DNA of 47,236 bases from JAKQHY01 sp034429475. Lineage in GTDB: Bacteria; Chloroflexota; Anaerolineae; B4-G1; SLSP01. The stretch's first letter is position 1. The number at the start of each line of letters is the position of its first letter. This document shows positions 15,694 to 22,042 of this stretch, in pieces. The position numbers and the translations under genes are program-made. The notes under the pieces were generated by a model. It had not been told where the DNA came from, searched no databases, and was given only the letters and a program-made list of their open reading frames with translations. The stretch lies in assembly GCA_034429475.1 (NCBI GenBank), contig DAOUGD010000179.1, positions 1 to 47,236 of the forward strand. Reading direction: 5' to 3'.

Positions 15694-16428
15694 CTATTGT
15701 TGGGCAGAGGTCGCAGCGGCCACAAACGCCGCAAAGAGCGGCCACATCGTATCAGATACTTTGACCATCGCTTCGGGGTGCCACTGCACGCCCACGCAAA
15801 AGGGATGGTCGGGCAGTTCCAAAGCCTCGATAACGCCATCGGGGGCGTGGGCGGTGACGGTCAGGCCCATTCCCGGCTGTTTGACCGCCTGATGATGCGC
15901 GCTGTTGACCTCGAAATTCACCCCTCGCAAGATGGCCGCCAATCGGCTTCCCGGTGCGAGCGTTACCGGATGGACAGTTTGCTCCATTGTCCGGGCCGGT
16001 GTATAAGCGTGATCCAGGGCGTCAGGAATGTAGGTGGCGATGTCCTGGTATAACGTCCCGTGCAGGGCTACGTTGAGGACTTGGTGTCCCCGGCAAATTG
16101 CCAGAAGTGGCCGGCCAGAAACCAACCACTGCTGAACCAATCCCAGTTCCGAAGTATCACGCTCTTTGTCAACGCTTCCCAACCACGGCTCGCTCTCCTG
16201 ATCGTACTGCTCCGGGGCAATGTCTTCGCCGCCGGAAAGCAGCAGACCATCCAAGCGTTCCACCAGCAGCGGCCAGTCTTCTGCCGTTGTCAAGGGGGGT
16301 AGGATAACCGGAACTCCGCCCATCTGGTAGATGGCGCGAGTATAGGTATCCCCTACCGAGTGCATTTCATAACGCAACAGACGGGCGGAAGCATCCTTCC
16401 GCCCGGTAATGCCAATCAAGGGCTTCAT
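15694..16428 (-). CDS. Class I glutamine amidotransferase-like hydrolase (peptidase C26)
   Basis: This cytoplasmic hydrolase of the gamma-glutamyl-gamma-aminobutyrate hydrolase (PuuD-like) group would cleave gamma-glutamyl amides. The nucleophile is C112 in AICRGHQVLNV, and the His/Glu pair is H217/E219 in QWHPEAM. The SGGEDI motif and HHQAV are also present. The 244-aa length fits a free-standing enzyme with no synthetase partner domain. There is no polyamine-pathway gene nearby, so the true gamma-glutamyl substrate is open. The ATG at 16428 lacks a clear ribosome site. It lies 45 bases downstream of rplS on the same strand and may be read from the rplS promoter. Confidence 0.87.
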   Translation of the reverse strand: MKPLIGITGRKDASARLLRYEMHSVGDTYTRAIYQMGGVPVILPPLTTAEDWPLLVERLDGLLLSGGEDIAPEQYDQESEPWLGSVDKERDTSELGLVQQWLVSGRPLLAICRGHQVLNVALHGTLYQDIATYIPDALDHAYTPARTMEQTVHPVTLAPGSRLAAILRGVNFEVNSAHHQAVKQPGMGLTVTAHAPDGVIEALELPDHPFCVGVQWHPEAMVKVSDTMWPLFAAFVAAATSAQQ

Positions 16429-16473
16429 AGTTACGAAGGAAATGAAAGCGTGGCTGTCGAGCGGAGGATAGGA

Positions 16474-16827
16474 TTAGACGTGCAGTTCCTTCAGGCGCGC
16501 CGCTTTGCCGGTGCGGTTGCGGAGGTAGTAGAGTCGCGCTCGGCGCACTTTCGCCCGGCGCAGAACCTCAATTTTTTCGATGCGCGGCGAGTGAATCAGG
16601 AAGGTGCGTTCCACCCCGATCCCGTTTGACGCAATGCGCCGCACGGTAAAGTTTTGTTTCACCCCACCATCGCGCAAGCGCAAAATGATGCCCTGAAACG
16701 GTTGTACGCGCTCCCGGTTACCTTCGACAATGCGCACAGAAACTCGCACCGTGTCCCCAGGATGCAGGGCCGGAATTTCGGAATTTGGTTTTGCCATCTG
16801 GCGTTCTAATGATTCTACCAGGTTCAT
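16474..16827 (-). CDS. rplS: Large-subunit ribosomal protein bL19
   Basis: bL19 sits at the 30S-50S interface of the ribosome. The 117-aa protein contains the family blocks HPGDTVRVSVRIVEGNRER, FQGIILRLRDGG, FTVRRIASNGIGVERTFLI, HSPRIEKIEVLRRAKVRRA and LYYLRNRTGKAARLKE. The chosen start is ATG at 16827, after GGGGAGA; the ten extra upstream residues in the same frame come from the leader. The usual neighbours (rpsP, rimM, trmD) are absent, so here rplS is a separate unit with a good promoter (16877-16904) and a stem-loop at the very 5' end of its mRNA. Confidence 0.97.
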   Translation of the reverse strand: MNLVESLERQMAKPNSEIPALHPGDTVRVSVRIVEGNRERVQPFQGIILRLRDGGVKQNFTVRRIASNGIGVERTFLIHSPRIEKIEVLRRAKVRRARLYYLRNRTGKAARLKELHV

Positions 16828-16847
16828 ACTATCATCTCCCCAAAAAT

Positions 16848-16870
16848 TTGCCGCCAACAGGTGGCGGCAA
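16848..16870 (-). promoter_or_regulatory. rplS leader hairpin
   Basis: On the - strand TTGCCGCCA pairs with TGGCGGCAA (9 bp, loop CCTGT) and is followed by ATTTTT. It begins at about the predicted transcription start and ends about 20 bases before the rplS ATG. It could be an autoregulatory L19 leader, an attenuator, or a 5' stabilising stem. Confidence 0.6.
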
Positions 16871-16876
16871 GATGAA

Positions 16877-16904
16877 ATTATACCACGTTCCGCTTGAATG
16901 ACAA
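16877..16904 (-). promoter_or_regulatory. rplS promoter
   Basis: On the - strand TTGTCA (16904-16899), 16-base spacer, TATAAT (16882-16877). The start site would fall just before or at the hairpin at 16848-16870. Confidence 0.8.
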
Positions 16905-16908
16905 TGGC

Positions 16909-17871
16909 TCATTTGATTCGAATGCGCCACCCTTCTTGCAGATAATCCGGGTCGCGGGGTAGTCCCCGGCTCTCCCACAGATGCGCGTTCCAGGCCCAGA
17001 ATTGTTGTTTGGTCAGTCCGTGGCGGCTGATGATGCCCCACACGGTATCGCTGGCCGACACGGTGATGTAGACCGGCTGCGCCAGGGCAACGCTTTCCAC
17101 GGCGTTTGACTCCACCACCAGCGGGTGTTCGTCGGTCTCCTGGCAGGCAACGTTCACCGCTTCCAACATCGCCCAGAAGGCCCTTTCGGTGTTGGCGGCA
17201 TGGTAGATGCTGAAGAAATCTATGCCATGTCGGGTGACGCCTTCTATCCAGGGGATGAAGGTTTCCGGTAGTAGCAGTGTCTCGTTGAAAGCGGCGAGCG
17301 GGGAAAGCACCGGATACACCTCCGGCGTTTTCCCCCACATCAGGCTCAGCTCTCCTAATGCCTGGTAGACTTCCCGGTCAATGACCTGTTCGGGAGTTTC
17401 GCCCCACGTTGCAAAGCATTGCGGCATCCAGCCGCCCTGGCAGAGAGGCGCGATCACGGCCAGGGTTTGTGGGGTGGGCATCCGCGAAATCGGCGGCGTG
17501 GCAAGGCAGATCCGTTGGCGGGGCGCTTCCGCATTATCCAACAATTCTGCCAGGCGCCGCATCGGGTCTTCTGCGATGGGGGTGTTGCTCAGCGAGAGGA
17601 TGGTCATCTCGTATCCCTGAGCCAGGGCCTCCAATACAGCTTTGAACGCCTCCTGGGGGGCGTGGTTGGTAATCTGCACCCAGGCCAGGGGATGCAGTCC
17701 CAGTGTACGTACCCGCTTGAGCAGCGTGCGGGTGGTTTCTGGGAAATAGTGCGGGCCGTGTCCGACTTTGATCAATAGATGGGCCGCACCAATGGCCGCG
17801 GCCATTTCGGCTGCCTGTTGTAGGTCATAAGAATGTGCAAGCCAAATGCCTTTTCCACAAAGTCCCGACAT
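16909..17871 (-). CDS. LysM-domain protein with TIM-barrel-like N-terminal region
   Basis: The product is 320 aa. The last ~55 residues form a LysM-type module (ITVSASDTVWGIISRHGL ... WAWNAHL ... LQEGWRIRI). The first ~250 residues have the alternating pattern of a TIM barrel, with strands such as LLIKVGHG, HPLAWVQIT and FFSIYHA, resembling glycoside-hydrolase-like domains of uncertain activity. No signal peptide is visible, which is odd for a LysM protein. The ATG at 17871 follows CGGAGAA; an upstream in-frame TTG is less likely. It is divergent from the giant fusion gene and ends just before the rplS promoter. Confidence 0.65.
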   Translation of the reverse strand: MSGLCGKGIWLAHSYDLQQAAEMAAAIGAAHLLIKVGHGPHYFPETTRTLLKRVRTLGLHPLAWVQITNHAPQEAFKAVLEALAQGYEMTILSLSNTPIAEDPMRRLAELLDNAEAPRQRICLATPPISRMPTPQTLAVIAPLCQGGWMPQCFATWGETPEQVIDREVYQALGELSLMWGKTPEVYPVLSPLAAFNETLLLPETFIPWIEGVTRHGIDFFSIYHAANTERAFWAMLEAVNVACQETDEHPLVVESNAVESVALAQPVYITVSASDTVWGIISRHGLTKQQFWAWNAHLWESRGLPRDPDYLQEGWRIRIK

Positions 17872-17967
17872 TGTTTTTCTCCGTCGCAATAGTGGATGTC
17901 ATTATAGCCTGAACCATGCATATCGCAAGAGGAATCTTTTTAGAAAAGGTTAGAGTATTATATCCCG

Positions 17968-17996
17968 TTGACTCGCATAAAAATTTAGTATATGAT
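17968..17996 (+). promoter_or_regulatory. Promoter of the WD40-GTPase-phosphatase gene
   Basis: TTGACT at 17968-17973, 17-base spacer, TATGAT at 17991-17996. The start site near 18003 lies about 27 bases before the ATG at 18030, which argues against the in-frame start at 17916. Confidence 0.8.
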
Positions 17997-18029
17997 AGGT
18001 GTCATAAACCCTGGTTTGGTGAGGCGTCT

Positions 18030-21000
18030 ATGTCATTGGATATTTCAGAAGTTGCTGCGCCGGCGGGATTGCTGCGCCGGCATTTGCTGCGCAGCCAACA
18101 AGGTCAGATTTACCGGATCGCCTGGTCGCCGGATGGGATGCGGTTGGCCGGCCCCACTATTTTTGGCGCAGTTCACATCTGGGACCCACAAACCGGTGTG
18201 CTGACGCAGGTGTTACGCGGCCACACCGGCGCGACCTTCTGCGTTTCCTGGGCGCCGGATGGCGCGTCGCTGGCGTCCGCCGCCGACGATCGAAGTGTGC
18301 GTATCTGGAACGCGGCAGAGGGGAGTCTGGCTCGCGTGCTCACGTCCGACATGTCCTACTTGCTCTGCGCTGCCTGGGCGCCGGATGGACGGTATCTGGC
18401 CGTCGCCGGCGGCAGTGAGTATGGGATTGAGCTGTGGGATCCGCACGGCGGCGCGCGCTCCCACACTTTGCGCGGTCACAGTGCTGTCGTTTCCGGCCTG
18501 GCCTGGGCGCCGGATGGCCGCCAACTCGCTTCGGTCGCCAATGATGGCAGTGTGTGTCTCTGGGACGTGGCTGACGGAACCCTCATGCGCAAGTTGGATG
18601 GACACACCGGGCCGGTGCGCTGCGTGGCCTGGTCGCCTGCTGGCGACATTCTGGCCTCCGGCGGGCAGGATAAAACGATTCATCTGTGGGATTCCCAGAC
18701 CGGCCGCAAAGTCGGGGGGCTTGAGGGCCACACCGGGGCGGTGACGGCCCTCGCTTTTTCCGCCGATGGGACGCTGCTGGCCTCTGGCGCCACCGATGGG
18801 AGCGTGCGTGTCTGGCATTTTCTCACGCGCGAAACGCTGGTCGTGCTCAAGCAGACGGCGGCCGGCCGCGATTACTGGCCGGGATTGGCTTTCCATCCCC
18901 GGACGACGACGTTGGCGATGCTGGATGAGGCGGATACCGTCGTGGCTCTGTGGGATCTCGATCCCTCGCACATCGTCTCTCCGGTTCCCACCATCCATTA
19001 CATCAACGCTAAGGTTGTCCTGCTCGGCGAAAGCAGCGTCGGCAAGTCCGGCCTGGGGATTCGCATCGCCGAAAGCCAGTTCCGGCCTACCGAATCTACC
19101 CACGGCGCGCAGTTCTGGCACATCCCCCTGCCGCCGCAGGTGTTGGGGCCGCGCCTCAATCTGCCCAACATCTGCGCCGAGTTGACCTTGTGGGACCTGG
19201 CCGGGCAGACCGAGTATCATCTGATTCACCAGTTGTTTCTTGACGACACGGATGTGGCCCTGCTGCTGTTCGATTGCTCCGACCCGACCGACCCGTTTCG
19301 CGGCGTGCCGTACTGGGTCAAGGTGCTCAAGAAGCAGGCGCCCCCCTACACGCTCAAGTTCCTGGTGTCGGCGCGCAACGACGTCAGCCCGATTACGGTG
19401 GAACGTCGGGAACTCAACCAGTTCATCCACCAACATGAATTGGATGGCTATTTCAGCACGTCGGCCAAGACCGGCGACGGCATTGCCGAGTTGATGCGGC
19501 GTGCTGTGCAAAGCATCCCCTGGGAAAAGTTGCCCCGCACGACCACCCCCCATTTGTTCCAGGTGATCCGCGAATTGCTGCTGGCCCGCAAATCGGCAGG
19601 GGAGACGCTGATCGCCGAGGTGGCTGTGACCCGCGAAGTGCTGGCGCAGTGCGCCGCTACGCCGTTGGAAATAGCAACTGTCATCAACCTGCTACAATCC
19701 CAGGGATTGATTTACGAGCTGCACACGACGCGCCAGGAATCCCAACTCCTGTTGCGCCCGGAGTTGATCAATCAATACGCCGCGGCGATCATCCAGGCGG
19801 CGCGCAGCCACCCGCGCGGCATCGGGGCTGTGCCGGAACGGGATGTGCTCATCGCCAACATCCCCATAAGCGGGTTCGAGCGCCTGTCCGCCGCCGAGGA
19901 GAAGACGGTGTTGGAGTCCACCGTCGAGTTGCTCATCCACCACGACCTGTGCTTCCGCGAAATGGGGCTGTTGGTGTTCCCTAGCCAGATTAACGTGTCC
20001 CGCCCGCTGCCCATTCTCCAGCATCCGCCGACCGAGGTGACATACGAGTTTTCCGGCAGCGTGGAGGCGATTTATGCGTCGCTGGTGGTGCGGCTCAGTT
20101 ACACCGATTATTTTGAGCGGGAGGATCAGTGGAAGTACGCCGTCGAGTTTTCCCGCGCCGGACAGCGTCTCGGCTTTGCGATGCATCAAGCCGCCGAAGG
20201 CGTCGGCGAAATCGAGATTTACTTCTATCCCGGCGTCAGCGATTTTGACCGGGTGACGTTTATCCGCTTTATCACCGATCACTTGAACACAAAGGGGTTG
20301 GACATCCGGGAACGCATCCGCCTGTACTGCCCGCAATGTCAGAACGAGGTGCAGAACCGCGAGGCGATTGCCGCGCGCGTGGCCGCCGGGAAGCTCTCGA
20401 TCCCCTGCCAATTTTGCGATGCGTCTATTCTGATTCCACGCAGCATCGAAGAACGTTACCGCAGCGATCGGGCCTATGGGGAGAAGCAACAACAGTTGCT
20501 CGCCACGGTTGAACAGCGCACCCATCAAGAGGTCAAAGAATTTCAGAGCGATCATTTGCATTACACGGCCAGAGAGCCAGATACGGCGCTTAGGATTTTG
20601 CACCTGGCGGATTGGCACATTACCGGCGTGCAGGAAGCGCGGCAGTATCGCGCGCAGTTGGAGGCCGATCTGATTCAGGAGTTGGACGTCAAGCGGCTGG
20701 ATTACATCGTCATTGCTGGCGATGTGGCTGCACACGCGACGCCAGAGGAGTATCAGGCCGCCTTTGAGCTGTTGGACGGGCTGGTCAAGCACTTTGGACT
20801 GGATGGACGGCGGGTCATCGTGGCGCCGGGCAATCATGATGTGAATTGGGACCTGGCGGAGGCGGCGTATCCTTTTGTGCCGCAGCGCCGTCTGCCGTCG
20901 CCCCTGGTGGAGGGGCAGTACATCCCGGCGGGAGAGGCGGGGGTGCTGCTGCGCGACGAGGCGTTATATCTCGACCGGTTTGCCCATTTCAACCAGCATT

Positions 21001-21866
21001 TTTACCGGAAGGTGTCTGGCGGGTTGGCTTATCCGCCGGACTACGCGGAGCAGGGTGTGCTGCATCTCTTTCCCGAAGACCAGTTGGTGTTTCTCTCGCT
21101 CAACTCGGCCTGGGAGACCGATCACCACTACACTCATCGCGTCAGTCTGCATGGCGAAGCGCTCCAAAATGCGCTGGCCCAGGTGCGCGCCGGCAGCGAC
21201 GAGGCCTGGCTCAAAGTGGCGGTATGGCATCACTCGCTGGCGCACGAGGGTGTCGTCAACGGCGACCAGATTCAGATGTTAGCGGCGCATGGCTTCCAAC
21301 TGGGACTGCACGGCCACGTCCACGACACGAGCGGGTTGTATCAGTATGATTCCCGGCGCGATTTCCACAGCATTGGCGCGGGGGTCTTCGGCGCGCCGAC
21401 GCACGCGGTGGGAAGTTTAATGGAGTACAACTTGCTGATCTGCGATCCCGACAGCGGCAAGATCACCGTGGAAACCCGCAGGAAAGAACGCAGCGACAGT
21501 CTCTGGTTTGCGGACGCACGCTGGGGGGACCGCAACAACCCGGCGCCGCGCTATACTTTGACTCTGAAGCCCTCCCGGCGCAGCAAAGCGACGCTCAAGA
21601 CCAAAGCCTTCGAGGCGCTCAGGCCAGACGCCTACGCGGCTTATGAGACGGGACTGCGGGTTTTGTTAGAACGGCTGACGCGCGAGCACCCGCGTTACAG
21701 CGAGGCGCTGGTTTATCAACATCGCTTGACGGAAAACATCGCCAAAGTCCGGCGTTACGGCAAGGACACCGACGACCTGGAGGTCGCCCGCTTCGAGGTG
21801 TTGGAACGGCTGGATCAGTTGGCCGGGGAAACGCTGGGGGTGACGTTCAGCGAATTGTGTGAGTGA
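18030..21866 (+). CDS. WD40 - Roc-like GTPase - zinc ribbon - metallophosphatase fusion with C-terminal adaptor
   Basis: This 1278-residue cytoplasmic protein has no close named family known to me. In order: seven WD40 blades (about 20-320); a Ras/Roc-like GTPase with P-loop GESSVGKS (333-340), G3 DLAGQ (389-393), atypical G4 ARND (448-451) and G5 SAK (478-480); a COR- or winged-helix-like region (about 500-670); and an alpha/beta region with zinc ribbon C767-x2-C770 / C793-x2-C796. A calcineurin-like phosphoesterase follows with all motifs intact (D861/H863, D898, N935-H936-D937, H1067, H1096/H1098). The final ~70 residues (RYSEALVYQHRLTENI ... LGVTFSELC) resemble adaptor domains of Chloroflexota and cyanobacterial STAND/TIR conflict proteins. 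The start is ATG 18030 with GGTGAGG upstream. The inferred role is a sensor, switch and effector in one chain. It is monocistronic. Confidence 0.85.
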   Translation: MSLDISEVAAPAGLLRRHLLRSQQGQIYRIAWSPDGMRLAGPTIFGAVHIWDPQTGVLTQVLRGHTGATFCVSWAPDGASLASAADDRSVRIWNAAEGSLARVLTSDMSYLLCAAWAPDGRYLAVAGGSEYGIELWDPHGGARSHTLRGHSAVVSGLAWAPDGRQLASVANDGSVCLWDVADGTLMRKLDGHTGPVRCVAWSPAGDILASGGQDKTIHLWDSQTGRKVGGLEGHTGAVTALAFSADGTLLASGATDGSVRVWHFLTRETLVVLKQTAAGRDYWPGLAFHPRTTTLAMLDEADTVVALWDLDPSHIVSPVPTIHYINAKVVLLGESSVGKSGLGIRIAESQFRPTESTHGAQFWHIPLPPQVLGPRLNLPNICAELTLWDLAGQTEYHLIHQLFLDDTDVALLLFDCSDPTDPFRGVPYWVKVLKKQAPPYTLKFLVSARNDVSPITVERRELNQFIHQHELDGYFSTSAKTGDGIAELMRRAVQSIPWEKLPRTTTPHLFQVIRELLLARKSAGETLIAEVAVTREVLAQCAATPLEIATVINLLQSQGLIYELHTTRQESQLLLRPELINQYAAAIIQAARSHPRGIGAVPERDVLIANIPISGFERLSAAEEKTVLESTVELLIHHDLCFREMGLLVFPSQINVSRPLPILQHPPTEVTYEFSGSVEAIYASLVVRLSYTDYFEREDQWKYAVEFSRAGQRLGFAMHQAAEGVGEIEIYFYPGVSDFDRVTFIRFITDHLNTKGLDIRERIRLYCPQCQNEVQNREAIAARVAAGKLSIPCQFCDASILIPRSIEERYRSDRAYGEKQQQLLATVEQRTHQEVKEFQSDHLHYTAREPDTALRILHLADWHITGVQEARQYRAQLEADLIQELDVKRLDYIVIAGDVAAHATPEEYQAAFELLDGLVKHFGLDGRRVIVAPGNHDVNWDLAEAAYPFVPQRRLPSPLVEGQYIPAGEAGVLLRDEALYLDRFAHFNQHFYRKVSGGLAYPPDYAEQGVLHLFPEDQLVFLSLNSAWETDHHYTHRVSLHGEALQNALAQVRAGSDEAWLKVAVWHHSLAHEGVVNGDQIQMLAAHGFQLGLHGHVHDTSGLYQYDSRRDFHSIGAGVFGAPTHAVGSLMEYNLLICDPDSGKITVETRRKERSDSLWFADARWGDRNNPAPRYTLTLKPSRRSKATLKTKAFEALRPDAYAAYETGLRVLLERLTREHPRYSEALVYQHRLTENIAKVRRYGKDTDDLEVARFEVLERLDQLAGETLGVTFSELCE

Positions 21867-22042
21867 TACGCTTTTTCACCCGCTGATTCCCCCATTACCG
21901 GGGGATGATACACCGGCGTCATTGCGTGGGCGATTAGCGAATTGGTTGTATCCAAAACAGCAATCTTCCGTTATAATTTTTTATAGGGAGAGGCATCCCG
22001 ACTGAAGCCCTTTCATTCACGTTAGTCCACAGGAGGTTTTCG

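Noticed and set aside
16828..16857. Ten-residue N-terminal extension of bL19
   Set aside because: The extra residues come from the leader, and the ATG at 16827 with GGGGAGA gives the standard bL19 N terminus.
17916..18029. Upstream start of the giant fusion gene
   Set aside because: A promoter (TTGACT-17-TATGAT) lies inside that extension, so transcripts would start after it; the ATG at 18030 has a ribosome site.
18213..19553. 446-codon open frame on the - strand
   Set aside because: It lies wholly opposite the WD40/GTPase region, whose motifs are intact on the + strand. Its composition is that of a shadow frame in high-GC DNA and no domain is seen.
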